DNA of 64,000 bases from NCBI GenBank assembly GCA_903837495.1, contig CAILUT010000047.1:62001-126000 (forward strand). The letters are read 5' to 3'. The notes under the pieces were generated by a model. The model made no database searches and was not told the DNA's origin. It saw only the letters and a list, made by a program, of their open reading frames with translations. Shown in pieces: positions 56,276 through 64,000 of the stretch; the first letter of the stretch is position 1, and each line of letters begins with the position of its first letter. Made by a program: the position numbers and the translations under genes. Source of the stretch: an uncultured Flavobacteriales bacterium. Its GTDB lineage: Bacteria; Bacteroidota; Bacteroidia; CAIKAF01.

Positions 56276-56833
56276 ATGTCACGCGTAGGTAAAGCTCCTA
56301 TTCAAATTCCGGCCAATGTTAGTGTCGAGGTTGCCAAGGGCAATCAGGTTGTGGTAAAAGGCCCATTGGGTGAGATGAAGCAAGCGGTTCACCCAGATAT
56401 CGTTATTGATATCACGGAGGGAGTTCTTACGTTGAGCCGCCCCACCGACAATCCACGGCATCGTGCCCTTCATGGTTTGTACCGGGCTTTGATCTTTAAC
56501 ATGGTTAAAGGTGTTTCTGAAGGATATTCTATTAACATGGAATTGGTGGGTGTTGGTTACCGGGCTGAAGCTCGCGGCCAATTGCTGGATATTTCTGTGG
56601 GCTTTTCGCACAACATTGTGTTTGAATTGCCAGCCGAAATCGCAGTAGAAACGAGAACCGATAAAGGTAAGGCCCCCCTAGTTATGTTGAAATCCTACGA
56701 CAAACAACTCATTGGTCAAGTTGCCGCTAAAATCCGAAGCTTCCGCAAGCCCGAACCGTACAAAGGAAAAGGCATTCGTTTTCAAGGTGAAGCTGTGCGT
56801 AGAAAAGCCGGTAAGTCTGCGGGTAAGAAATAA
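56276..56833 (+). CDS. rplF: 50S ribosomal protein L6
   Basis: 185 residues with the two L6 repeats (MSRVGKAPIQIPANV, and the C-terminal KSYDKQLIGQVAAKIRSFRKPEPYKGKGI). Near the factor-binding site. Confidence 0.98.
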   Translation: MSRVGKAPIQIPANVSVEVAKGNQVVVKGPLGEMKQAVHPDIVIDITEGVLTLSRPTDNPRHRALHGLYRALIFNMVKGVSEGYSINMELVGVGYRAEARGQLLDISVGFSHNIVFELPAEIAVETRTDKGKAPLVMLKSYDKQLIGQVAAKIRSFRKPEPYKGKGIRFQGEAVRRKAGKSAGKK

Positions 56834-56854
56834 TGCATCAACGATAATTCGATT

Positions 56855-57208
56855 ATGGCACAAGATAAACAAATACGAAGGAAGAAAATCCACTACCGCA
56901 TACGCAAAACTGTGGTGGGTTCAGCTACAAGACCTCGGCTTTCTGTGTACAGAAGCAACAAGGAAATTTATGCTCAGCTGGTCGACGATTTAACAGGTTC
57001 AACCCTAGCCTCGGCTTCCACTTCTGAGAAAGGTTTCGATAAAACGACAACCAAAGTGGCACAAGCCGAAGTGGTGGGCAAAACCATCGCTCAGCGTGCT
57101 GCTGTTATCGGAATTGAGAATGTTCAATTCGATCGGAGTGGTTATTTGTATCATGGTCGGGTTAAAGCTCTTGCAGAAGGAGCTCGTGAAGGTGGTTTAA
57201 AATTCTAA
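56855..57208 (+). CDS. rplR: 50S ribosomal protein L18
   Basis: 117 residues, 5S rRNA binder. [22 protein letters not shown] and [23 protein letters not shown] are diagnostic. Confidence 0.97.
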   Translation: MAQDKQIRRKKIHYRIRKTVVGSATRPRLSVYRSNKEIYAQLVDDLTGSTLASASTSEKGFDKTTTKVAQAEVVGKTIAQRAAVIGIENVQFDRSGYLYHGRVKALAEGAREGGLKF

Positions 57209-57215
57209 TTGCATT

Positions 57216-57734
57216 ATGTCACAATCAAGTCTTAAAAGAGTAAAGGCCACCGAAATTGAATTGAAAGACCGGTTGGTAGCCATCAATCGGGTTACAAAGG
57301 TGAACAAGGGCGGACGCCACTTCTCGTTTTCTGCCATTGTGGTGGTAGGGAATGAAAATGGGGTTGTTGGGTATGGTTTAGGAAAAGCCAATGAGGTTAC
57401 CGAGGCCATCGCAAAAGCCGTTGATGATGCCAAAAAGAACCTCATTAAAGTGCCTGTGTACAAAGGAACCATTCCGCATGAAGTGATTGCTAAATACGGT
57501 TCTGCCTTGGTGCTCATGAAACCAGCAGCGTCCGGAACCGGCGTTATTGCAGGTGGAGCTATGCGTGCGGTCTTAGAATCGGTGGGTGTGCGCGACGTCC
57601 TATGCAAAAGCAAGGGCAGTTCAAATCCACACAACGTTGTTAAAGCCACCATTGAAGGTCTTGCTAGTTTGCGCGATGCGTTTACGGTTTCTAGCGAGCG
57701 TGGTCTTCCATTGTCCAATGTTTTTAACGGTTAA
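57216..57734 (+). CDS. rpsE: 30S ribosomal protein S5
   Basis: 172 residues. [21 protein letters not shown] and [16 protein letters not shown]; decoding-fidelity protein. The N-terminus is shorter in basic residues than in E. coli. Confidence 0.98.
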   Translation: MSQSSLKRVKATEIELKDRLVAINRVTKVNKGGRHFSFSAIVVVGNENGVVGYGLGKANEVTEAIAKAVDDAKKNLIKVPVYKGTIPHEVIAKYGSALVLMKPAASGTGVIAGGAMRAVLESVGVRDVLCKSKGSSNPHNVVKATIEGLASLRDAFTVSSERGLPLSNVFNG

Positions 57735-57737
57735 GCC

Positions 57738-57923
57738 ATGTCAACTACTGTATCTGTAAAACTAGTCCGCTCGGCCATCAATCGGCCAGAACGTCAAAAA
57801 TTAACCTTAAAAGCTTTGGGCCTGCGCCGGTTGAATCAATCTGTGCAACACAATCTTACTCCTCAAATTGAGGGGATGATTAACAAAGTTTCTCACCTTG
57901 TTGTTGTTGAAAAAACTGCTTGA
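57738..57923 (+). CDS. rpmD: 50S ribosomal protein L30
   Basis: 61 residues (VKLVRSAINRPERQKLTLKALGLRRLN). Small ferredoxin-like protein. Ends two bases before the rplO ATG. Confidence 0.96.
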   Translation: MSTTVSVKLVRSAINRPERQKLTLKALGLRRLNQSVQHNLTPQIEGMINKVSHLVVVEKTA

Positions 57924-57925
57924 TT

Positions 57926-58372
57926 ATGAATCTTTCTAATTTAAAACCTGCTTCCGGTGCCGTTCACAATAGCAAAAGGCTAGGTCGGGGCGAAGGCTCT
58001 GCCCGTGGTGGTACATCTGCCCGTGGACACAAAGGCGCCAAATCGAGGTCGGGCTATTCTAAGAAAATTGGTTTCGAAGGCGGTCAAATGCCCATCCAAC
58101 GCCGTTTGCCTAAATTCGGGTTTAAAAACTTTAACCGAGTTGAATACAAACCTCTTAATTTGGATGTGTTGCAATTCTTGGCCACCGAAAAAGGCTTAAC
58201 CGAAATTAATTTGGAAACGTTGCGGGCCAATGGCTTGATTTCTAAAAACGATTTGGTTAAGGTTCTTGGCCGCGGTCAAATTTCTACCACGGTGAACGTA
58301 CAAGTTCATAAGTTTTCAAAATCTGCTGCCGATGCCATTCAAAAGGCCGGCGGTTCTATTGTCGAGATCTGA
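57926..58372 (+). CDS. rplO: 50S ribosomal protein L15
   Basis: 148 residues from the ATG 57926 (MNLSNLKPASGAVHNSKRLG). GRGEGSARGGTSARGHKGAKSRSG is the Gly/Arg-rich rRNA contact. An in-frame TTG two codons earlier overlaps the rpmD stop and is less likely. Confidence 0.97.
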   Translation: MNLSNLKPASGAVHNSKRLGRGEGSARGGTSARGHKGAKSRSGYSKKIGFEGGQMPIQRRLPKFGFKNFNRVEYKPLNLDVLQFLATEKGLTEINLETLRANGLISKNDLVKVLGRGQISTTVNVQVHKFSKSAADAIQKAGGSIVEI

Positions 58373-58382
58373 TATACTACCC

Positions 58383-59711
58383 ATGAAAGGCTTGATTCAG
58401 AAGTTAAAAGATATCTGGAAAATCCAGGAACTCAAGGAACGAATCCTAACTACCCTCTTATTGGTAGCGGTGTACCGTTTGGGTTCCTTTATTGTTCTTC
58501 CTGGAATCGATACCGATGCCCTGTCTAGGGCGGTAAGCGAACAGCAGGGAGCCAATATCCTTGACTTAATCAATGTCTTAACCGGCGGTGCTTTTGCAAA
58601 AGCTTCGATTTTCGCATTAGGGATCATGCCTTACATCTCCGCCAGCATCATTGTTCAGCTGATGGGTGTTGCCGTCCCTTATTTTCAAAAACTGCAGAAA
58701 GATGAAAGCGGTCGAAACCGCATGAATCAAATTACACGCGGCCTGACGGTGCTCATTACTTTAGCTCAGGCCCCCAGTTATCTTTCTACCTACGTTCCAG
58801 CAAATGCACATTTGAACACTACTTCTTGGTGGATTCTGGCCGTTACCATTCTTGTTGCTGGAACCATTTTCGTGATGTGGTTGGGTGAACGGATTACCGA
58901 TCGGGGAATCGGAAACGGTACCTCCCTCATCATTATGATTGGCATTATTGCGACCTTACCTCGTGGGTTGCGCGATGAGTTTCTTTCAAAAATAGCCCCC
59001 GATGGTGGCGGTTTGGTCCTTTTCCTTCTTGAAATGGTTATTTTGTTGGCAGTGGTGATTCTTTCGGTCTTGCTTGTTCAGGGTGTGCGCAAAATTCCTG
59101 TTCATGCGGCTAAACGGGTTGCCGGAAATCGGATGTATGGCGGTGCGCGTTCGTATCTACCGATTAAGGTTAATTCCAGCGGAGTTATGCCTATCATTTT
59201 CGCTCAAGCCATTATGTTTGTTCCCATCGTGTTGGCCGGTTTTGCCGCTGAAGGCAATGCCTTTGTTCTGGCTTTCTCTGATTACACCGGATTTTGGTAC
59301 AATTTGGTGTTTGGTTTAATGATCGTCCTGTTTACGTATTTCTACACGGCTATCATCATCAACCCCCAACAAATGGCCGATGCGTTGAAACGCGAAGGAA
59401 GTTTTATTCCTGGAGTAAAGCCTGGAAAAAAGACCGCCGAATACATCGACTATGTTATTTCACACATTACCCTGCCTGGTTCTATCTTTCTTGCTGTAGT
59501 GGCTATATTGCCCGCTTTTGCTACCAAGGGAAATGTAAATCCCTCATTTGCACAATTTTTTGGAGGCACTTCCCTGCTGATTTTAGTAGGGGTTGTCTTA
59601 GATACTTTAGCCCAAATTGATGTTTACCTTAAAAACCGTCAACTTGACGGTTTAATGAAAGGGGGACGGATACGTGGGCGAATGGCTGCCGGCTACAATC
59701 CTACCGTGTGA
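58383..59711 (+). CDS. secY: preprotein translocase subunit SecY
   Basis: The channel of the general secretion system. 442 residues with ten membrane helices; MKGLIQKLKDIWKIQELK start, GERITDRGIGNGTS and the C-terminal LIKGGRIRGR-like LMKGGRIRGRMA. It follows rplO as usual. adk, which follows secY in many bacteria, is absent. Confidence 0.97.
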   Translation: MKGLIQKLKDIWKIQELKERILTTLLLVAVYRLGSFIVLPGIDTDALSRAVSEQQGANILDLINVLTGGAFAKASIFALGIMPYISASIIVQLMGVAVPYFQKLQKDESGRNRMNQITRGLTVLITLAQAPSYLSTYVPANAHLNTTSWWILAVTILVAGTIFVMWLGERITDRGIGNGTSLIIMIGIIATLPRGLRDEFLSKIAPDGGGLVLFLLEMVILLAVVILSVLLVQGVRKIPVHAAKRVAGNRMYGGARSYLPIKVNSSGVMPIIFAQAIMFVPIVLAGFAAEGNAFVLAFSDYTGFWYNLVFGLMIVLFTYFYTAIIINPQQMADALKREGSFIPGVKPGKKTAEYIDYVISHITLPGSIFLAVVAILPAFATKGNVNPSFAQFFGGTSLLILVGVVLDTLAQIDVYLKNRQLDGLMKGGRIRGRMAAGYNPTV

Positions 59712-59715
59712 TTCT

Positions 59716-60516
59716 ATGGGTATTCCCATAAAATCGCCCGAGCAGATTGAGTTGTGCAGATTGAGTTCTTTGCTTGTTGAAAAAACGCTAGCGGCCGTAG
59801 CCACTTTCCTGAAACCTGGAGTAACAGGTCTTCAAGTTGACAACCTGGTTGAAGGGTTTATTCGGGACAGCGGTGCAGTTCCTTCCTTTAAGAATTACAA
59901 TGGGTTTCCATACTCCATTTGTTTTTCTGTCAATGAACAAGTTGTTCATGGTTTCCCAGGAAAGACGGCCATTGTTGATGGAGACATCGTCTCTGTTGAT
60001 GTGGGTGTCTATCAAAACGGGTTCCATGGCGATTTTGCTTATACCTTTGCAGTTGGTGAGGTTTCTTCTGAAATCCTTCAGCTTCTTAGGGTAACCAAAA
60101 AAGCTGCATTTCTTGGGGTTGAAAAGGCCGTTCAAGGGAATCGGGTTGGGGCAATTTCTCAAACGGTTCAACAATATGCCGAATCTTTTGGATTTGGTGT
60201 GGTTCGCGAATTGGTTGGGCATGGTGTAGGGGAGAACCTACACGAAGCTCCCGAAGTTCCCAACTATGGGAAAAAGTTCTCTGGGCCTGTGTTGAGAAAT
60301 GGAATGGTTTTGGCCATTGAACCCATGATTAACCTTGGTAAAAAAGAGGTGAATCAATTGGACGACGGTTGGACCATTGTAGCCCGAGACGGAAAGCCCT
60401 CAGCGCATTTTGAACACAACGTAGCTGTTGGTATCAATACCTATAATTTACTCAGCAGCTACGCTGAAATTGAAACTAATATTCGTAAAAATTCGAACCT
60501 TACGTTCGTAGATTAA
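59716..60516 (+). CDS. map: methionine aminopeptidase, type I
   Basis: 266 residues. Removes the initiator methionine. The di-metal ligands are visible in [19 protein letters not shown] (two Asp), [15 protein letters not shown] (His), VLAIEPMI (Glu) and HFEHNVAV (Glu). Start ATG at 59716, four bases after secY; the frame is open into secY but lacks homology there. Confidence 0.96.
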   Translation: MGIPIKSPEQIELCRLSSLLVEKTLAAVATFLKPGVTGLQVDNLVEGFIRDSGAVPSFKNYNGFPYSICFSVNEQVVHGFPGKTAIVDGDIVSVDVGVYQNGFHGDFAYTFAVGEVSSEILQLLRVTKKAAFLGVEKAVQGNRVGAISQTVQQYAESFGFGVVRELVGHGVGENLHEAPEVPNYGKKFSGPVLRNGMVLAIEPMINLGKKEVNQLDDGWTIVARDGKPSAHFEHNVAVGINTYNLLSSYAEIETNIRKNSNLTFVD

Positions 60517-60518
60517 TT

Positions 60519-60737
60519 ATGGCTAAACAATCGTCTATAGAACAAGACGGAGTTATTATCGAAGCATTGTCGAATGCAATGTTTCGCGTGGAACTGGAAA
60601 ATGGACATGTGATTATTTCACATATTTCTGGTAAAATGCGAATGAATTACATCCGAATACTGCCCGGTGATAAAGTTAGGGTGCAAATGTCGCCTTACGA
60701 CTTGTCTAAAGGCCGCATAACATACAGATATAAATAA
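60519..60737 (+). CDS. infA: translation initiation factor IF-1
   Basis: 72 residues, S1-like OB fold, [22 protein letters not shown]... and [19 protein letters not shown]. Two bases after map. Confidence 0.98.
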   Translation: MAKQSSIEQDGVIIEALSNAMFRVELENGHVIISHISGKMRMNYIRILPGDKVRVQMSPYDLSKGRITYRYK

Positions 60738-60745
60738 ACGTTGCT

Positions 60746-60862
60746 ATGAAAGTTAAAGCATCTATTAAGAAACGCAGTGTAGACTGCAAAATCGTACGCC
60801 GGAAGGGTCGGTTGTACGTAATCAACAAGAAAAACCCAAAATTTAAACAACGGCAGGGTTAA
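60746..60862 (+). CDS. rpmJ: 50S ribosomal protein L36 (zinc-free form)
   Basis: 38 residues, too short for most gene finders: [19 protein letters not shown] and ...NPKFKQRQG. Of the zinc ligands of typical L36 (three Cys, one His) only one cysteine remains: the first Cys is Ser, the third is Asn and the His is Phe. It is therefore a zinc-independent form. Confidence 0.97.
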   Translation: MKVKASIKKRSVDCKIVRRKGRLYVINKKNPKFKQRQG

Positions 60863-60887
60863 TCCCCTCCGGTAAATCAAACATGCT

Positions 60888-61265
60888 ATGGCAAGGATTT
60901 CTGGTATAGATCTTCCAAGGAACAAGCGAGGCGAAATTGGCCTGACTTACATTTTCGGAATTGGCCGCAAATCGGCTCAACGGATTTTGAACTCAGCCGG
61001 TATCAACCTCGATAAAAAGGTTCAAGACTGGTCCGACGATGAGCTCGGCTCCATTCGGAACCTGATTAACGCTGAATTTAAAGTAGAAGGTGCCCTTCGT
61101 TCTGAAGTTCAATTGAACATCAAACGTCTAATGGACATCGGATGCTATCGGGGGATTCGGCATCGGAATGGGCTTCCATGCCGCGGTCAAAAAACCAAAA
61201 ACAATTGCCGTACCCGCAAAGGCAAGAAAAAGACGGTTGCCAACAAGAAGAAGGTCACCAAATAA
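60888..61265 (+). CDS. rpsM: 30S ribosomal protein S13
   Basis: 125 residues: [30 protein letters not shown], and [16 protein letters not shown]. First of the alpha-operon ribosomal genes. Confidence 0.98.
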   Translation: MARISGIDLPRNKRGEIGLTYIFGIGRKSAQRILNSAGINLDKKVQDWSDDELGSIRNLINAEFKVEGALRSEVQLNIKRLMDIGCYRGIRHRNGLPCRGQKTKNNCRTRKGKKKTVANKKKVTK

Positions 61266-61283
61266 TTGTTAACGAATTGAGTC

Positions 61284-61667
61284 ATGGCGAAACAGAAAAC
61301 ACAAAAAAAGAAGGTTAAGGTAGAGTCGGTAGGGCAATGCCACATCAATGCTACCTTCAACAACATCATTATTTCTTTGACCAACAATCAAGGACAGGTT
61401 ATTTCCTGGAGCAGTGCTGGTAAAATGGGATTTAGAGGTTCTAAAAAGAATACCCCTTATGCCGCTCAACTTGCCGCTGGCGATTGTTCAAAAGAGGCTC
61501 ATGACTTGGGTCTGCGTCGGGTTAAGGTTTTTGTTAAAGGTCCAGGTGGCGGTCGTGAATCGGCTATCCGTACCGTACACAATGCCGGAATTGAGGTAAC
61601 TGAAATCGTAGATATTACACCCTTACCACACAACGGCTGCCGTCCTCCAAAACGTCGTCGAGTTTAA
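61284..61667 (+). CDS. rpsK: 30S ribosomal protein S11
   Basis: 127 residues: [41 protein letters not shown], and [10 protein letters not shown]-terminal PPKRRRV typical. Confidence 0.98.
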   Translation: MAKQKTQKKKVKVESVGQCHINATFNNIIISLTNNQGQVISWSSAGKMGFRGSKKNTPYAAQLAAGDCSKEAHDLGLRRVKVFVKGPGGGRESAIRTVHNAGIEVTEIVDITPLPHNGCRPPKRRRV

Positions 61668-61695
61668 TTTTTAGTATCGTTTAGCAAATAGCATC

Positions 61696-62301
61696 ATGGC
61701 AAGATATAGAGGTCCAAAAGCAAAAATCGCGCGTCGCTTTCGCGAACCCATTTTCGGCGAATCCAAATCGCTGCAACGTAAGAACTACCCTCCGGGAATG
61801 CATGGTCCTTCAAAAAGAAGGAAAAAGCAATCGGAATACGCCATTCAGCTTCAAGAAAAGCAAAAGGCAAAGTACACCTATGGCATTTTGGAGCGTCAAT
61901 TCCGTAAAATGTTTGAGCGGGCCAGCAGCCTTAAAGGCATTACCGGCGAAAACCTACTCATGCTTTGCGAAAGCCGGCTCGACAATGTGGTTTTTCGCCT
62001 TAACCTAGCCAATACCCGCGATGGTGCACGGCAATTGGTGAGCCATAAACACATTACCGTGAATGGCGATATTGTGAACATTCCCTCCATGACGCTTAAA
62101 CCAGGCGATAAAATTGGGGTCCGCGAACGTTCTAAAAGTTTGAGCGTCATTTCAAACGCCCTAGGTTCTTCTTCTAATCGCCTGGATTGGCTGAGCTTCG
62201 ACGCGCAAGCCATGGTAGGTGTTTTCATTTCTTCACCCCACCGAGCCCAAATCCCTGAAAACATCAAGGAACAACTCATCGTGGAATTGTACTCCAAATA
62301 A
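61696..62301 (+). CDS. rpsD: 30S ribosomal protein S4
   Basis: 201 residues. N-terminal [20 protein letters not shown] without the cysteine zinc knuckle, then the S4 RNA-binding domain ([27 protein letters not shown]). Assembly initiator of the 30S body; in E. coli it represses the alpha operon. Confidence 0.98.
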   Translation: MARYRGPKAKIARRFREPIFGESKSLQRKNYPPGMHGPSKRRKKQSEYAIQLQEKQKAKYTYGILERQFRKMFERASSLKGITGENLLMLCESRLDNVVFRLNLANTRDGARQLVSHKHITVNGDIVNIPSMTLKPGDKIGVRERSKSLSVISNALGSSSNRLDWLSFDAQAMVGVFISSPHRAQIPENIKEQLIVELYSK

Positions 62302-62325
62302 TTAATTCTTAAGTTCCAGTTACCT

Positions 62326-63318
62326 ATGGCAATTCTTGATTTTCAACGACCAGATAAGGTCATTATGATAGAGTCGGACAACCGAAAAGGGAAGTTCGAA
62401 TTTCGCCCCCTGGAGCCCGGCTATGGCATTACCATCGGCAATTCTCTACGTCGCATCCTGCTCTCATCTCTTGAAGGCTTCGCTATTACGAGCATCAAAA
62501 TCGACGGAGTAAACCATGAGTTCTCCACGGTTCCAGGCGTAGTAGAAGATGTTACCGAAATGATTCTTAACCTGAAAAGGGTTCGGTTGTCTCGGCAAAT
62601 TGATTCTGTTACCTCTGAAAAAGTGATGGTCAGTCTTTCCGGTGGCGGCCCTTTTACCGCTGGCAACATCGGCAAATTTACCTCGGCTTTCCAAGTGCTT
62701 AATCCCGATTTGGTGATCTGCAACTTAGACCCCAAGGTGAAGGTCAATATGGAAATTACCATCGACGGTGGACGTGGATATCGCCCCGCCGACGAAAACA
62801 AAGAACTCCACAACGGAATCGATGTGGTTTGCATTGACTCAATCTTTACCCCCATCGTCAATGTTAAATACAACATTGAAAACTTCCGGGTGGAACAAAA
62901 AACCGACTTTGAAAAACTTCTAATTGAGGTCGAAACCGATGGTTCTATCGACCCCAAAGAAGCCCTTAAAGAAGCTGCAAAAATTCTGATTCAACACTTT
63001 GCCCTTTTCAGCGACGATAAAATTACCGTTGACTTGGAAGAAAAAGTAAGCTCTGAGGAGTTTGATGAAGAGTCTATGCACATGCGGCAGCTGCTGAAAA
63101 CCAAACTGACCGATCTCGATCTGTCGGTGCGGGCCCTCAACTGCCTCAAAGCCGCCGATGTTGAAACCATTGGCGAACTGGTCTCTTTCAATAAAACCGA
63201 TTTGTTGAAGTTTCGTAACTTCGGACGCAAGTCTTTGGTCGAATTGGAAGACCTAGTGAAAGACAAAGGACTACAGTTCGGAATGAACGTAGCCAAATAT
63301 AAATTGGATAAGGATTGA
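62326..63318 (+). CDS. rpoA: RNA polymerase alpha subunit
   Basis: 330 residues. N-terminal assembly domain ([26 protein letters not shown]; ~1-230) and C-terminal DNA/activator-contact domain (~245-330, [23 protein letters not shown]). Full length. Confidence 0.98.
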   Translation: MAILDFQRPDKVIMIESDNRKGKFEFRPLEPGYGITIGNSLRRILLSSLEGFAITSIKIDGVNHEFSTVPGVVEDVTEMILNLKRVRLSRQIDSVTSEKVMVSLSGGGPFTAGNIGKFTSAFQVLNPDLVICNLDPKVKVNMEITIDGGRGYRPADENKELHNGIDVVCIDSIFTPIVNVKYNIENFRVEQKTDFEKLLIEVETDGSIDPKEALKEAAKILIQHFALFSDDKITVDLEEKVSSEEFDEESMHMRQLLKTKLTDLDLSVRALNCLKAADVETIGELVSFNKTDLLKFRNFGRKSLVELEDLVKDKGLQFGMNVAKYKLDKD

Positions 63319-63352
63319 TTTGTAACGGACTTTTGTCCATTTTTGTGCCCCT

Positions 63353-63991
63353 ATGAGACACGGTAAGAAAGACAACCACTTAGGACGCAAGTCCGCCCAC
63401 CGCAGCGCGATGCTGATGAACATGGCAAACAGCCTAATCATGCACAAACGCATTAAAACAACGGTGGCCAAAGCCAAAGAACTTCGTAAGTTCGTTGAGC
63501 CTATTTTGACAAAAGCCAAAACCGACAGCACGCATGAGCGACGTCAGGTCTTTTCCTATCTCCGCAATAAAATTGCGGTAACGGAATTGTTCCGCGATGT
63601 GGCCATCAAAATTGCTGACCGACCCGGTGGGTACACCCGCATTATTAAAATCGGGAACCGCCTTGGCGATAATGCTGAAATGGCTTTAATCGAATTGGTC
63701 GATTACAATGAGAACCTTCTCACTACTGCCAAAGCAGCAGCCGGCGGCAAACGCCGTACGCGCCGCGGTGCCAAAAAAGTGGAAGGCGTTGCCGCTCCCG
63801 CGGTAGCAGAGCCCATAGCTGAAGTACAGGAAACTCCTGCTGCTGAGCTTGTGGAAACGCCTGCCGCTGAGGTCGTGGAAACACCCGCTGCTGAGGTCGT
63901 GGAAACGCCCGTCGCTGAGTCCTCCGAGACTGCTTCCGACTCCGATGCCTCTGAATCCACCGATTCAAGCACCGAGGAAGAATCCAAATAA
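63353..63991 (+). CDS. rplQ: 50S ribosomal protein L17 with acidic repeat tail
   Basis: 212 residues against ~120-130 in the core family. The core (1-120) starts [21 protein letters not shown] and contains [21 protein letters not shown] basic linker ([12 protein letters not shown]) leads into an Ala/Glu/Val-rich acidic tail with four eight-residue repeats ([16 protein letters not shown] twice, ETPVAESS) and a Ser/Asp/Glu end. Extended L17 tails occur in other Bacteroidota. The gene ends nine bases before the window end. Confidence 0.96.
   Translation: MRHGKKDNHLGRKSAHRSAMLMNMANSLIMHKRIKTTVAKAKELRKFVEPILTKAKTDSTHERRQVFSYLRNKIAVTELFRDVAIKIADRPGGYTRIIKIGNRLGDNAEMALIELVDYNENLLTTAKAAAGGKRRTRRGAKKVEGVAAPAVAEPIAEVQETPAAELVETPAAEVVETPAAEVVETPVAESSETASDSDASESTDSSTEEESK
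63830..63925 (+). repeat. 24-base tandem repeat in the rplQ tail
   Basis: Four in-frame 24-base units encode the ETPAAEVV-type repeats at the C-terminus of L17. The units differ mainly at third codon positions, so protein sequence is kept while DNA drifts. Confidence 0.85.
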
Positions 63992-64000
63992 TTGCCTTGC

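Overview
The window is a chromosomal segment of an aerobic member of the Bacteroidota. Pointers to this are the -7 promoter boxes of the TAnnTTTG type in place of E. coli-like promoters, the lack of clear Shine-Dalgarno sequences, a large protein with the 'gliding motility-associated' (CHU_C) type IX secretion C-terminus, a TPR/PD40/OmpA lipoprotein-like protein, a DUF4837 lipoprotein, the purM-prfA-pyrF cluster, and a str-S10-spc-alpha ribosomal supercluster without tuf or adk. Heme A synthase and 3-hydroxyanthranilate dioxygenase imply aerobic life, and a cruF-crtD pair implies a carotenoid pigment. I cannot name the genus.

Layout. 1-2.5 kb: catabolic genes (3' part of hutU, an SDR, 3-hydroxyanthranilate dioxygenase). 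2.5-13.4 kb, minus strand: rRNA methyltransferase/hflX/membrane protein; pyrF, prfA and purM, overlapping; an OmpA-family envelope protein; cruF-crtD. 13.5-14.7 kb: three tandem paralogues of a small secreted protein. 15.4-23.2 kb: prfC, an ABC-F ATPase, a lipoprotein, and a coupled pair of a DUF7064-like protein and a PEP-dikinase-like phosphotransferase. 23.3-29.5 kb: uvrA with a possible attenuator leader, a small secreted protein, a CHU_C secreted protein, a HAD phosphatase. 29.8-36.0 kb: aldehyde dehydrogenase, ctaA, pyrG, a low-molecular-weight phosphatase, an RsmI-like methyltransferase, a DUF1003 protein. 36.4-45.8 kb: a ClpB without its N-domain, typA, octanucleotide repeats, DUF4837 lipoprotein/mltD/MerR regulator, HAD nucleotidase, SDR. 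45.9-64.0 kb: rpsL-rpsG-fusA, the S10, spc and alpha ribosomal genes, secY, map, infA, rpmJ, rpoA and rplQ.

Structure beyond genes. Five intergenic, long palindromic elements (5.4, 14.9, 29.6, 44.7 and 44.95 kb) share the apical motif GGC-TCCTAAAGTC-GCC while their stem sequences differ and still pair. I regard this dispersed family as the most interesting signal here. A different GC-rich palindromic element follows clpB. Three ribosomal promoters (before rpsL, rpsJ and rpsQ) have identical spacing and a shared leader start, and the usual S10-spc continuity is broken by a strong intrinsic terminator plus a new promoter between rpmC and rpsQ. Several genes have their -7 box only 3-10 bases before the start codon, suggesting leaderless mRNAs. 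I found no tRNA, rRNA, CRISPR array, insertion sequence or prophage.
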